Origin: Parafrankia elaeagni
Lineage (GTDB): Bacteria; Actinomycetota; Actinomycetes; Frankiales; Frankiaceae
NCBI RefSeq assembly: GCF_000374165.1
Contig: NZ_KB893694.1
Location: 62,100 to 126,099 of the forward strand
Direction of reading: 5' to 3'
DNA length: 64,000 nt
The position numbers and the translations under genes are program-made. This document shows, one piece after another, positions 34,372-43,756 of the stretch (the first letter of the stretch is position 1; every line of letters starts with the position of its first letter). The notes beneath the pieces were generated by a model, which saw only the letters and a program-made list of their open reading frames with translations, did not search any database and had not been told where the DNA came from.

Positions 34372-36882
34372 TCAGTGGTGGACGAGCTCACCCTGCTGGT
34401 CTTCGGGAGCCGCCGGCGGGCCTGAGGTCGTCCCGGAGCCGCCTGCGGCGAACTCGTCCGGCGCGGGCTCGGGGCTGCCTTCACTGCTGGCGGGCGAGGC
34501 GGCGTCCGGTGCCGCGACGGGCGGTGATGTTCCGGCCCGGCCGGTGCGGGCCTGCGTCGCGGCGGCGGTCGGCAGCCACCAGGCGGACCTCCCGAGCAGC
34601 CGCAACGCGGCCGGCAGGAGCACCAGGCGGACCACAGCGACGTCCAGCAGCAGCCCGAACGCCAGCAGGATGCCGGCCGGCCGCAGCAGCGGATCGGCCG
34701 GCAGGGCCAGCGCGGTGAGGACGACGGCCGCGATCGCCGTGACGGCGGCGGCGGTCGGCGCGCCCTCCCGGTAGCCGGTGGTGACCGCCATGCGGGGGTC
34801 CGCCGTCCGGGTGAACGTCTCCCGCATCCGGGACACCATGAAGACACCGTGCCCGGCCGTGAGGCCGACCAGGAGCCCGACCGCCACCACCGGGAGGACC
34901 GCGGCGACCGGTCCCTGTCGCCAGATCCCGAGCGGGCCGGCGAGCCAGCCCCACTGGAGCAGCGCAACGGCGGCGCCGGACGTCCCGACGAGGCTGAGCA
35001 GGGAGCCGAGCGTGACCGCCAGGGCGGCTGGCAGGCCGCGCAGCGCCAGGGCGAGCGCGGCGGCCGTCAGCCCGACGGCGAGGGCGAGGGCGAGTGGCAG
35101 GGTGTCGGTCAGCCGCTGGGCGACGTCGATGTCGATCGCCGTCCGACCGCCGACCGTGAGCCGGGCCCCCGTGGTGACCGCGAGGCCCGCGGCGCGGCCG
35201 CGGATGTCGTGCAGCAGCTCCGCCGTCGCCGGATCGCCCGGCCCGGAGAGCGGGACCACGGTGATCGTCGCCAGGTCGTTCCCGAAGCGGGGTTCGGTCG
35301 TCAGCGCGACGTCGCGCATGCCCCCGACGGTCCCGCGGATCTGCTGGACCGCGCGCTCGGGGTCCGGTGCGCCGGCAGTGTCGATCACCAGGAGGAGCGG
35401 GCCGGTGAACCCGGGGCCGAAGACCACGCTCAGCTGATCAGGAGTGTCCCGGAGGATCCCGTCCGAGGCGGCGGTGATGCTGTGGTCGAGGGGCCCCGGC
35501 CGCAGATCGGCCACCGGCAGGGCGACCGCGCCGAGCGCGGCCAGGCCGAGGAGCAACGCCCGGACCGGCCGCCACGTGGCCGTCCGTGCCCCCGGTGGCC
35601 TTCGCGTCCCCTGTGGCCTTCGTGTCCCCTGGGACCGTCGTGTGCCCTGGGGCCGTCGTGTCTCTCGTTCGTGTCGCGTACCGCCCGGGGCAGCCGCGGG
35701 CTCCCCGCCCGTGTCGTTCGCCCGGACCGCGCCGAACGCGGCGACCGGCAGCGTGAGAGCGACGCAGACGGAGAGAGCGACGCTCCCGGCTGTCGCCAGG
35801 CCCAGCACCGTCAGCATCGGCACGCGGGTGACGGCCAGCGTGAGGGGCGTGACCATCATGATCAGGCCGGCGAGGGCGACATCCGCCCCGGTGGTCCGCA
35901 GCGTGCGTCCGGCCGCCTCCGCACCCCGGTGTCCGGAAGCGACCTCCTGCCGGAACCTCGCGGTGACGAGCAGCGTGAACCCGAGCGCGGTGACGAGCCC
36001 GACCGCCAGCGCCGGTGCCACGGTGGCGGTGTCGAAACCCGCCCGGACGACCGCCGCCCGCGCGGCGAAGCCGCCGACGACGACGCTGACCAGGCCTGCG
36101 ACCAGGGCAGCCCCCACAGCCGGGAGCAGGGCGAGGGCGGCCGTCGGACCGGAGGTGGCTGCCGACGCGGCCGCGACGGCGAGAACGACCGCGAGAACGA
36201 CGGCCAGGGCGAGGAGCCCGGTGAGCACGGCACCGGGCGGCCGGGACCACTGCTCGGCCGCCGGCCCCGTGATGTCGACGGTGATCCCGGCATCACGTGC
36301 CGGTCGGGCCGCCGCGATCAGTGCGTCACGCGTTCCGACGGCCAGGTCCGGGCTCGTCACACTGAACGTGACCAGCGCGTACGCGGACCGGCCGTCACCG
36401 GCCAGCCCGCTCTCACCGGCCAGCCCGCTCCTGTCGGCGCGTCGGGTGTCGCCGGGGACGGCGTCACCGAGGGGATCACCCACCCGCGCGACCCGGGGGA
36501 CCTCGCGCAGCGCGGCCAGAGTGCGGTCCACCGCGGCCTGGTACCGCGGGTCGGCGAGGGTCGACTCGTCGCCGTCGGGGGCACCCAGGCGCAGGACGAA
36601 CGACGCGGTCGCCGCGTCCCCGGCCTGGGCGGCGGCATCGGCAGCCGACCGGCGCTGGCGGACGAGATCCGCGGCTTGCGCCGACCCCGTTCCGGACAGG
36701 GCGGGCCCGGCGAGCGCGGCGCCCGCGGAGTGGCCGGGACGAAGGTGGAGGACGCCGTCGACCGACCCGGACGACCACACGGCACCCGTGCCGGCCAGCA
36801 CGAGGAAGGCCAGCCACAGCCCCAGGACGGCCCGGCCGTGCCGGTGGCAGGACCGGCCGAGGCGGTACAGAACGGTGCGCAC
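34372..36882 (-). CDS. MMPL-family RND transporter
   Basis: The 836-residue protein has two halves, each with a large extracytoplasmic loop and a six-helix membrane bundle, as in MmpL lipid and drug exporters. Recognisable parts are the N-terminal membrane anchor after YRLGRSCHRHGRAVLGLW, the first permease block LGFTLLVTARFRQEVASG and the second AGHGVFMVSRMRETFTR. A cytoplasmic linker has an 18-bp tandem repeat encoding GTRRPQ-like units (around 35590-35665). Substrate unknown. The GTG start has an AAGGAGA site eight bases upstream. It is divergent from a TetR regulator and convergent with the P-type ATPase (21-base gap). Confidence 0.9.
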   Translation of the reverse strand: MRTVLYRLGRSCHRHGRAVLGLWLAFLVLAGTGAVWSSGSVDGVLHLRPGHSAGAALAGPALSGTGSAQAADLVRQRRSAADAAAQAGDAATASFVLRLGAPDGDESTLADPRYQAAVDRTLAALREVPRVARVGDPLGDAVPGDTRRADRSGLAGESGLAGDGRSAYALVTFSVTSPDLAVGTRDALIAAARPARDAGITVDITGPAAEQWSRPPGAVLTGLLALAVVLAVVLAVAAASAATSGPTAALALLPAVGAALVAGLVSVVVGGFAARAAVVRAGFDTATVAPALAVGLVTALGFTLLVTARFRQEVASGHRGAEAAGRTLRTTGADVALAGLIMMVTPLTLAVTRVPMLTVLGLATAGSVALSVCVALTLPVAAFGAVRANDTGGEPAAAPGGTRHERETRRPQGTRRSQGTRRPQGTRRPPGARTATWRPVRALLLGLAALGAVALPVADLRPGPLDHSITAASDGILRDTPDQLSVVFGPGFTGPLLLVIDTAGAPDPERAVQQIRGTVGGMRDVALTTEPRFGNDLATITVVPLSGPGDPATAELLHDIRGRAAGLAVTTGARLTVGGRTAIDIDVAQRLTDTLPLALALAVGLTAAALALALRGLPAALAVTLGSLLSLVGTSGAAVALLQWGWLAGPLGIWRQGPVAAVLPVVAVGLLVGLTAGHGVFMVSRMRETFTRTADPRMAVTTGYREGAPTAAAVTAIAAVVLTALALPADPLLRPAGILLAFGLLLDVAVVRLVLLPAALRLLGRSAWWLPTAAATQARTGRAGTSPPVAAPDAASPASSEGSPEPAPDEFAAGGSGTTSGPPAAPEDQQGELVHH

Positions 36883-37342
36883 AAGCTGTCTCCTTGCGGG
36901 GTGTTGCCCGCCGTCGTCGCGGATTTCACGCGGACGTGCGCCCAGCCCCTCGGAGCCGGCCCGTTCCCTGACCGTTCGGCGGTGCCCGATGGTGACTTCG
37001 TGGGACCGCACGGCGATCGCCCGCCCACGATGCGCGCCCCGCACTCAGCGACTGGCTTTCGTCCGGTACGGGGTGGTTCGTCCGTCACCGGTGGGGCCTG
37101 CCCGGGTGGCTCTCGTCCCGGCGTGGGACCAACTCGTCCCAGCGGGACAACGCCCGGCCCGGACCATGACTGGTCCGTCGAGGGCAGCTGTCGCCCGGAG
37201 TAGCCCCGAAAAGGCGGGTGCTGGGCCACAATGGGCCCGCCGATCCCGATCTGACAGGCCCGTGACGTGCGGGATCGGTCTCCGTAACGGCCGTTTCGGG
37301 CCGCTGTGGGGTGCTCGCGGGCCGGGACGGGAGAAGAAGATC
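36883..37342. other. 460-base divergent promoter region, MMPL / TetR
   Basis: The gene-free stretch between the divergent transporter and regulator contains three short palindromes listed separately. I cannot assign -10 or -35 elements with confidence. Confidence 0.4.
37115..37177. promoter_or_regulatory. palindromes that may be operators for the TetR/MMPL pair
   Basis: Two short inverted repeats occur 21 bases apart: GTCCC-GGCGT-GGGAC at 37115-37129 and GTCCC-AGC-GGGAC starting at 37136. A third, CGGACCA-TGAC-TGGTCCG, lies at 37160-37177. They sit between the transporter and its divergent TetR gene. Which of them binds TetR is unknown. Confidence 0.4.
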
Positions 37343-38182
37343 GTGACGGTCGAACTGGTGGACCGCCGGGTGGGCACAGGCGCCGGCAGGCTCAAGCTGA
37401 GCGCCACGGCGCTGGACCTGTTCGCGCAGCGGGGCGTGAGCGCCACCTCACTGCAGATGATCGCGGACGCGGCGGGTGTCACCAAGGCGGCTGTCTATCA
37501 CCACTTCAAGAGCAAGGACGAGATCGTGCTCGCCGTGGTCCGGCCCGCACTCGACCACCTCGCCGAGGTCGCCGCACTCGCGGAGAGCAAGCGGTCACGG
37601 TCCGCCCAGGTCGACGCGGTGATCCGCGGTCTGGCCGACCTGGTGATCGGCAACCGGCGCCTCTACGGGCTCATGCACGGGGACCCGACCTGTGCCGCGA
37701 TCCTGCGGGAACGCTCCGGGTACCCCGCCCTGGCCGAGCGCCTCGTCGCCGTGCTCGCCGGCCCCACACCTGACGTGGGGTCGGTGATGGCGGCCGGCAT
37801 GCTGCTGACCGGATTACGTGGCGCGGGGATCGACCCTCGGGTGACAGCGCTGGACGACGAGCAGTTCCGCCGCCATCTCGTGGACTGCTCCCAGCGGCTC
37901 ATCCGCGCCCGGCGTCCGTCGGCGGGTTCAGGCAGGTCCCCGCGTCACCCTGGCATCGCACCCCGGCACACGCAGGTCTCCGACGCCGCCCGCGCCCTGG
38001 ATGTCGCTCCGGTTGTCGCTCCGGCCGCCGCTGGTCCCGGCGTCGTCGCGCGGACTCCCGCCGCCCCCCTCACCGCCGCTGCCACGGCTCCCGCCACGGT
38101 TCCCGGCGCTGTCCCCGGTTTCGGCGCCGCCGGCGAGGACGCCGCTGCGAGTGCTGTCCCGCTCGACGAGCGAGACGGGTAG
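37343..38182 (+). CDS. TetR family regulator divergent from MMPL transporter
   Basis: The 279-residue protein has a TetR helix-turn-helix (LDLFAQRGVSATSLQMIADA then VTKAAVYHHFKSKDEIVLAV). A typical ligand domain follows to about residue 195 (LVDCSQRLIRARRPS). The final 85 residues are Ala/Pro/Arg-rich and overlap the convergent LacI gene by 255 bases, which is unusual; the true functional end is probably earlier, but no stop occurs there. The GTG start has GAGAAG upstream. It probably controls the divergent MMPL transporter. Confidence 0.85.
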   Translation: MTVELVDRRVGTGAGRLKLSATALDLFAQRGVSATSLQMIADAAGVTKAAVYHHFKSKDEIVLAVVRPALDHLAEVAALAESKRSRSAQVDAVIRGLADLVIGNRRLYGLMHGDPTCAAILRERSGYPALAERLVAVLAGPTPDVGSVMAAGMLLTGLRGAGIDPRVTALDDEQFRRHLVDCSQRLIRARRPSAGSGRSPRHPGIAPRHTQVSDAARALDVAPVVAPAAAGPGVVARTPAAPLTAAATAPATVPGAVPGFGAAGEDAAASAVPLDERDG

Positions 38183-39187
38183 CACCGTCTCCCGGGCGTC
38201 CGCCTCGCCGCTCGCCATCTGGATCAGCAGGCGGGCCGCCTCGGCGCCCAGCCGATCCGGGTGGCGCGCCACCGACGTGAGCGACGGCTCGGTGAGCTCG
38301 CCCCAGGCGATGCCGTCGACGCCGATCAGCATCACACCACCGGGCACCTCCCGCCCGGCCTGGCGCAGCGCCTGCGCGGCACCGACCGCCTGGAGGTCGT
38401 TGGTGCAGAAGATCGCGTCCACCCGTGGGTCGGAGGCGAGGATCTGATCCGTCGCCCAGCGCCCGCCGTCGAGTGTGTAGTCGCTGGCGAGGGACCGCCA
38501 GGGAGGCATCGAGCGTCCACCGGCCTGCAGCTCGGCGCGGAAACCGGTACGCCGGGCGCGGGCGGTCGTCAGGTGCTCCGGGCCGCAGATCATCGCGATG
38601 CGGCGCGCCCCGCGGGCAAGGAGGTGCGCCGCGGCGAGCCGACCGGCGGCGAGATCGTCCGAGAAGACCCCGCCGGCGCCGGCCACGGCCAGCCGCTCGT
38701 CACACGCGACGACCGCTATCCCGCTGTCGATCATGTGCTGGACCTGGTCGGTGTGGCCGGAGGTCGAACAGACGAGCACGCCGTCGGCGGCGCCCGCCAT
38801 GCGGTCGAGGTAGTCGGCCTCGCGAGCGTCGTCCAGGTTGGCGCTGGCGAGGAAGACGGCCCACCCCAGGGACTGCGCCACCGTCTCGACGCCGTGGGCG
38901 ATCTGGGCGAAGAACGGGTTCTGCGCGTCCGGGACGATCAGCCCGACCGCGTGGCGGGTCGATGTGCGGGGCGTGTGTGCCCCGCTGCCCGGCCGGTAGC
39001 CGAGACGGTGGGCCGCGGCCCGTACCCGGGCGCTGGACTCGCCGCTGACCGACCGCCGACCGGCCAGGGCGTTGCTGACCGTGGAGACGCTGACGCCGGC
39101 AAGTGCCGCGACCTCGCGGATCGTGGCGGGCCGCTTCACCGCCGCTTCCCGGGACGTAACGCGCTCGATGTAGCGGTCGGTAGACAT
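37928..39187 (-). CDS. LacI family transcriptional regulator
   Basis: A LacI-type regulator of about 419 residues. The DNA-binding domain reads PATIREVAALAGVSVSTVSNALAG with the hinge helix in SSARVRAAAHRLGYRP. The periplasmic-binding-protein-like effector domain follows (VGLIVPDAQNPFFAQI, GVMLIGVDGIAWGELTEPSL, VSLVERDSTR). About 78 low-complexity Gly/Ser/Asp-rich residues come after the domain and overlap the convergent TetR gene. The nearby sugar or other target genes are not visible, so its ligand is unknown. The start is uncertain between ATG at 39187 and ATG at 39196; the GGAGGTG site is very close to the former. Confidence 0.88.
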   Translation of the reverse strand: MSTDRYIERVTSREAAVKRPATIREVAALAGVSVSTVSNALAGRRSVSGESSARVRAAAHRLGYRPGSGAHTPRTSTRHAVGLIVPDAQNPFFAQIAHGVETVAQSLGWAVFLASANLDDAREADYLDRMAGAADGVLVCSTSGHTDQVQHMIDSGIAVVACDERLAVAGAGGVFSDDLAAGRLAAAHLLARGARRIAMICGPEHLTTARARRTGFRAELQAGGRSMPPWRSLASDYTLDGGRWATDQILASDPRVDAIFCTNDLQAVGAAQALRQAGREVPGGVMLIGVDGIAWGELTEPSLTSVARHPDRLGAEAARLLIQMASGEADARETVLPVSLVERDSTRSGVLAGGAETGDSAGNRGGSRGSGGEGGGGSPRDDAGTSGGRSDNRSDIQGAGGVGDLRVPGCDARVTRGPA

Positions 39188-39196
39188 CACCTCCAT

Positions 39197-39493
39197 TAAA
39201 GGTCGATGTCGCCCGCCCGGGAGGTCGCGTCGGTCACGCTGCTCACCCGCAAGGAAGGCGAAGGGTGACCGTCGGGGACTCCAAGGGACTTTTGACGTGC
39301 TCTTAAGGATCGCTTAGGCCTGCGTTGATGAGGTGGAAAGGCCGCAGGGAGAGAGAGCCCCCAGTCCACCCGGCGGAGGTAACCCCCACCCTCCGGCGGG
39401 TTTCCGGCCCGGGTCGTGGTCCGTCCCAACCACGGCCCGGGCCACAGGCCCCGACCCGCGCGGGCGCGTCCGACGTCGCGCGGGCGCTGTCGG
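39197..39493. other. 297-base region upstream of lacI-type gene
   Basis: This gene-free region lies between the LacI start and the end of gltX. It contains a relatively AT-rich stretch around 39285-39335, likely the LacI promoter. No palindrome clearly matching the LacI half-site CGNTNNCG was located by eye. Confidence 0.35.
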
Positions 39494-40954
39494 TCAGGCC
39501 GTGCTCACAGCCGTTCCGAGCCGGTCGACGGCCTGGCGCAGCCGGGCGAGGGTCTTCTCCCGGCCGAGAACGGTCATCGACTCGAACAGCGGCAGGCCGA
39601 CACCACGGCCGGTGACGGCAACCCGGACCGGCGCCTGCGCCTTGCCGAGCTTGAGGCCGTAGCCCTCGCCGATTCCGACAAGCGCCTCGCGCAGCGAGTC
39701 CTCGTCCCAGGCCACACTCTCGTAGCCGGCGGCGACGTCGCGCAGCAGCTCCCGGGCCGGGCCCTTCATCGCCTTCGTCCACGAGGCCTCGTCGATCGAC
39801 ACCGAGGGGAGGAAGGCGAAGTCGACCATGGGGACGATCTCTGACAGCACCGACACCCGAGTCTGCGCCAGCGGCGCGAGAGCGGCGAAGACCTCCGGGG
39901 AGAAGCCCTCGGCTGGCCACGGCGGCGCCGCGATCTCGCCCTCGCCCCCGCCCGGGCCCGGGCCCGCCGCCGGCGTCAGCCAGGGCTCGCAGGCGGCCAT
40001 GAACTCCTCGACGCTCATCGCCCTGATGTACTCGCCGTTGAAGGCCCGCAGCTTCTTCTCGTCGAAGAACGCCGGGGAGGGCTTCACGTCCTCGAGCCGG
40101 AACGTGCTCTCGATCGTGGCGAAGGGCACGATCTCCTCGTCGCCGGGCGGCGCCCAGCCGAGAAGCATCAGATAGTTCTTCATCGCCGCCGAGAGGTACC
40201 CCTCGGCGCGGTAGGACTCCAGCGCGACCTTGTCGCGCCGCTTCGACAGCTTCTGCCGCTTCTCGTTGACGATGACCGGGACGTGCGCCCACACCGGCGG
40301 GGTGGCGCCGAGCGCTGCCCACAGCAACTGCTGCTTCGGCGTGTTGGGCAGGTGCTCCTCGCCGCGGATGACGTGGGTGATGCCCATGTCGAGATCGTCG
40401 ACCACGTTGGCGAGCAGGAAGACCGCGGATCCGTCCGCCCGGGCGATGACGAAGTCCTCGATGGTGTCGTTCGGGAACTCCGGCGTGCCGCGGATCACGT
40501 CGACGACCACGGTCGTGCCCTCGTCGGGTGTGCGGAAGCGCAGGGCCCGGCCCGGGCCCGGGCCGAGCCCGCGGTCCCGGCAGAAGCCGTCGTAGCCGCG
40601 CTGCGCGTTCCCGGTCCGCTCGGCGAGCAGGTCACGGGTGCAGTCGCAGTGGTAGGCCTGCCCCGCGGTGAACAGGCCGGCTGCGGCCTCGCGGTGCCGT
40701 TCGGCCCGCTCCGACTGGAACAGCGGGCCCTCGTAGCCGCCCGGGCTGATACCCAGCCAGTCCAACGCGCTGATGATGCCGGCGGTCCACTCCGGGCGGT
40801 TACGGGACGCGTCGGTGTCCTCGACGCGGAGTACGAAGTCGCCGCCGGAGCCGCGGGCCACCAGCCAGTTGAACAGCGCCGACCGTGCGCCGCCCACATG
40901 GAACATGCCGGTCGGCGACGGTGCGAATCGCACCCGCACCCGTCCAGAGCTCAT
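39494..40954 (-). CDS. gltX: glutamate--tRNA ligase
   Basis: This 486-residue class Ib synthetase charges tRNA-Glu. The HIGH-type motif is in [20 protein letters not shown] (about residues 10-29), and the KMSKS-type motif is KLSKRRDKV (about 250). A zinc-binding-like Cys set is visible in [11 protein letters not shown] and DGFCRDRG. The C-terminal anticodon-binding half follows with normal length. The ATG start gives the standard N-terminus [15 protein letters not shown]. It is divergent from a PaaX-type regulator. No tRNA genes lie beside it here. Confidence 0.96.
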   Translation of the reverse strand: MSSGRVRVRFAPSPTGMFHVGGARSALFNWLVARGSGGDFVLRVEDTDASRNRPEWTAGIISALDWLGISPGGYEGPLFQSERAERHREAAAGLFTAGQAYHCDCTRDLLAERTGNAQRGYDGFCRDRGLGPGPGRALRFRTPDEGTTVVVDVIRGTPEFPNDTIEDFVIARADGSAVFLLANVVDDLDMGITHVIRGEEHLPNTPKQQLLWAALGATPPVWAHVPVIVNEKRQKLSKRRDKVALESYRAEGYLSAAMKNYLMLLGWAPPGDEEIVPFATIESTFRLEDVKPSPAFFDEKKLRAFNGEYIRAMSVEEFMAACEPWLTPAAGPGPGGGEGEIAAPPWPAEGFSPEVFAALAPLAQTRVSVLSEIVPMVDFAFLPSVSIDEASWTKAMKGPARELLRDVAAGYESVAWDEDSLREALVGIGEGYGLKLGKAQAPVRVAVTGRGVGLPLFESMTVLGREKTLARLRQAVDRLGTAVSTA

Positions 40955-41052
40955 GGTCGCCGAGCGTACAGGTCGACCGGGTCCGGGCCGACCGACGTCA
41001 CCGGGACCACAGGAGATCCGGACCAGTGGCGTGGAACGGCGCCGGCGGCTCG

Positions 41053-41067
41053 TAAAATCAGATGGCG
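41053..41067 (+). promoter_or_regulatory. TAAAAT -10 element, probable leaderless start of PaaX-type gene
   Basis: A near-perfect -10 hexamer TAAAAT lies eight bases before the GTG start codon. With the transcription start near the GTG, the mRNA would have little or no 5' leader, as is common in actinobacteria. A matching -35 was not clear. Confidence 0.55.
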
Positions 41068-42071
41068 TGACAGCGCCCGCTCGGCTGGCCGGTCGCGACC
41101 GTGATCCCGGTCGTGGCCGTCGCTCCACTGTCCGTGAGTCGAGACCGCGGGCTCCGGGGGTGAATTCGGCTCTCCCGGAGCCCGCCGATGTCGTCGACCT
41201 GCCCCGGGTGCAGGTCGGTGCGCAGCCGCAGCATCTGCTGACGACCCTGCTCGGTGACTACTGGGCCGGGTGCCGCGAGCACATCCCATCCGTCGTGCTG
41301 GTCAGCCTCCTCGCGGACTTCGACGTCAGCACCGTGGGTGCGCGGGCCGCACTGAGCCGGCTGTCCCGGCGCGGTCTCCTGGAGCCGTCCCGGATCGGCC
41401 GGAACACCTACTACGGGCTGACGGCCGAGGCCTCGCTCGCTGTCCGGGAGTCCCTGAACCGCACCTTCGGCTTCGGTCTCCGGCACGAACCGTGGGACGG
41501 GCGCTGGACCGTGGCGGCCTTCTCCATCCCGGAAGGGCAGCGCGACGTCCGCCACGCGGTGCGGGCGCGGCTGCGCTGGTTGGGCTTCGCCCCGCTCTAC
41601 GACGGGATGTGGGTGACGCCCCGCCTCGTCGGGGAGGCGGCCCGGCGGGTCTTCGCCGAGCTGGGTGTGAGTGCTTCCACGGTACTGATCACCACCTCCG
41701 AGGCGAGGCGTACCGATCCGCGCCCGCCGATGGCCGCATGGGACCTCAGCGAGCTGCAGCGCACCTACGAGGACTTCGTCAGCACCTATGCCCCGTTGCT
41801 CGAACGGGTCCGTCATGGGGACGTCCAGGGAGCGGAGGCGCTGGCCGCGCGGACCGCGGTGCTCGAGTCCTGGGCGCGTTTCCCGAGCCTCGACCCGGAC
41901 CTGCCGATCGATCTTCTTCCCGGCCGCTGGCCTCGTAGGGAGGCCCGGACCGTCTTCGCCGAGATCTATGACGGCCTGGCTGCGCCGGCGGTGACGCGGG
42001 TCCGGGACCTGCTCGCCGTCGTCTCGCCAGACCTTGCCGATCTCGTCCGGCTCCACACCACGGTCGGCTAG
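41067..42071 (+). CDS. PaaX family transcriptional regulator
   Basis: The 334-residue protein has the PaaX layout: N-terminal winged helix ([20 protein letters not shown], then [20 protein letters not shown]), a central region ([20 protein letters not shown]), and a C-terminal PaaX domain (LLGRW-like segment; [20 protein letters not shown]). PaaX regulators repress phenylacetate or related aromatic degradation genes and are released by CoA thioesters. No such pathway lies in this window, so its targets are elsewhere. The first 45 residues form an unrelated Arg-rich extension. The start was chosen by its promoter context. Confidence 0.88.
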   Translation: MTAPARLAGRDRDPGRGRRSTVRESRPRAPGVNSALPEPADVVDLPRVQVGAQPQHLLTTLLGDYWAGCREHIPSVVLVSLLADFDVSTVGARAALSRLSRRGLLEPSRIGRNTYYGLTAEASLAVRESLNRTFGFGLRHEPWDGRWTVAAFSIPEGQRDVRHAVRARLRWLGFAPLYDGMWVTPRLVGEAARRVFAELGVSASTVLITTSEARRTDPRPPMAAWDLSELQRTYEDFVSTYAPLLERVRHGDVQGAEALAARTAVLESWARFPSLDPDLPIDLLPGRWPRREARTVFAEIYDGLAAPAVTRVRDLLAVVSPDLADLVRLHTTVG

Positions 42072-42157
42072 TTGCCGCGACCGGCTGGGTCCGCCCCGGC
42101 TGGTGCGTCTGTCGACTGGTGACGGCATCACCGAGATCCTTCTCGGTGCCGGTGCGG

Positions 42158-42997
42158 TCAGCCTGACGCGCCCCGCGGCAGGGGTACCGATGACCTGGCG
42201 ACCGCCGCCCTGCCCTGCCCTGCGCGACCGACGATCTCCGGCGGCAGCCCGAGCAGGTCCAGGACCGCGCTCGGGGGCTGGGTGGGGGTGGTGGCGATGT
42301 GGGTGCGCCAGTGTGTTTCGGCGGCGTCGGGGTCGTGGTGGGTGATGAGGTCGAGGAGGTGGGTGTGGTCGTGGTGGTTGTGGGGGGTGGGGTGGGGGGG
42401 TGGGGTGTGGGTGTCGAGGATGTGGCGGAGCATGCCGGCGATCATGGTGAGGGTCTGGTTGCCGGCGTGTTCGAGGAGCTGGTGGTGGAAGTGGTTGGGG
42501 TCGGGGTGGGTGAGGGCGGTGTGCAGGGCGGTGAGGGTGGTGTCGGTGTGGTGGGTGGCGAGGAGGCGGACGGCGGCGGGTTCGAGCAGGGTGTGGGCGG
42601 TGTGGACGTCGGCGACGGTGGTGTGGCGGTGTTCGAGGACGAGGCCGGCGTAGCGGGCGGCGACCTGGCCGTCGGGGGTGTGGACGCGGGCTCCGCCGTG
42701 GGCGCCGCGGCGGACGGAGATGAGGGCTTCGGATTCGAGGACGCGGAAGGCTTCGCGCAGGGTGGGGCGGGAGACGCCGAACTGTTCCATGAGGACGGCT
42801 TCGGGGGGCAGGGCGTCGCCTTCGACGAGTTCACCGCGGACGATCTGGCGGCGGAGTTGGGCTGCGACGAGTTCCGCGGTCTTCGGCACCCGGATCTGCT
42901 GGCGAGCCAGGCCGCTGCGGGGCTCAGCCCGAGCCGTTGACGGACCGCTCGTACCGGGTGCGTTCCGACCGTCATGCTGCTGCGCGGATACCGTCAT
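42158..42997 (-). CDS. GntR/FadR-type regulator with His-rich C-terminal domain
   Basis: The 279-residue protein has a GntR winged helix (TAELVAAQLRRQIVRGELVE, then QFGVSRPTLREAFRVLESEA) and an FCD-like helical domain. That domain is extremely His/Thr-rich (HPDPNHFHHQLLEHAGNQTL; HNHHDHTHLLDLITHHDPDA); FCD domains bind metals through His, which fits. The coding DNA is nearly free of C on the plus strand over 42290-42640, a striking bias. The C-terminus extends past the LLGLPPE end by about 20 residues. The ATG at 42997 is chosen; its ribosome site is weak. Confidence 0.85.
   Translation of the reverse strand: MTVSAQQHDGRNAPGTSGPSTARAEPRSGLARQQIRVPKTAELVAAQLRRQIVRGELVEGDALPPEAVLMEQFGVSRPTLREAFRVLESEALISVRRGAHGGARVHTPDGQVAARYAGLVLEHRHTTVADVHTAHTLLEPAAVRLLATHHTDTTLTALHTALTHPDPNHFHHQLLEHAGNQTLTMIAGMLRHILDTHTPPPHPTPHNHHDHTHLLDLITHHDPDAAETHWRTHIATTPTQPPSAVLDLLGLPPEIVGRAGQGRAAVARSSVPLPRGASG
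42274..42342. repeat. 69-bp segment identical to 32237-32305
   Basis: The 3' part of this GntR gene is base-identical to the remnant fused in front of the P-type ATPase 10 kb upstream. Both copies are in the same orientation. Flanks diverge sharply on both sides. Confidence 0.9.
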
Positions 42998-43756
42998 TCT
43001 TCCGTGCCTCTCGAGAACGGTCGCAGCGCATGGCGCCGTGGGCATTCCGGCGTAGCACCGGTACCGATAAATGGGGTCGATTGTGACACCAACCCGGGCA
43101 CGTTGCTGCCGCCGAGGCCGGCTTCTCCATCTGGCAGAAAGAACGATACACGGTCCGAAATCGGGGGAGTGCCCAGTGGGTCATCGGGTATGTGGTCCTC
43201 ATGTGCTTCGATGCGACTGCTGGCCGAGTGTCGTCCAGGTGCTCCATCCAGCCCGAGGCCCTGCTGCCGGTGCAATCAAACCTGCGCCGCGGATAGGACG
43301 GTGCCTGCGCCCGTGGCTTTTTCCTCCGGTGTCGCAGACCCCTGCCGGTGACGCCACGGATGGCTTTCCCCCATTGAGACACCTGCGGCGACGGGGGTAA
43401 CCAGGTTACTGTGCGAGCTCCCGCGGATGAAGGTCGGTGGGTGCGTCCCCGGCAGGGCCGCTGCTCCTGTCGTGCCCCGCTCCCGAACCACCCGGAAACG
43501 TCCGTCGGCACGCCCGGTCACCGGTGTTCCCACCCACACCGCGCTGCGGACCAGGTCCGTGCGCCGTGCCCCGCCCGGCAATACGTGCGTGCCGCAATGA
43601 GATCGGAACCGCAACAGGGCTGGCACGCATTACGCCCGGGACGACAATGCGTCCCGGGCGCAAATGCGGCCAGGTATGCGCCAGCCGAGCCCACCAGGCT
43701 GCCGGCAGGCGATGCGAGCGGCGCCGTCGCCGAGCCAGCTGCGGGTGGGCGGATAA
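42998..43756. other. 759-base gene-free stretch between two GntR genes
   Basis: No frame with coding character was recognised here on either strand. A perfect GTAACC-A-GGTTAC palindrome at 43397-43409 might be a GntR operator (FadR-type sites often have TGGT/ACCA symmetry), but it is distant from both start codons. The GC content appears lower than in neighbouring genes. Confidence 0.4.

Noticed and set aside
42972-43511. Minus-strand open frame of 179 codons between the two GntR genes
   Set aside because: Composition is Arg/Pro/Ser-rich without a recognisable domain, there is no ribosome binding site, and it overlaps the start of the GntR gene. It looks like chance openness in GC-rich DNA.
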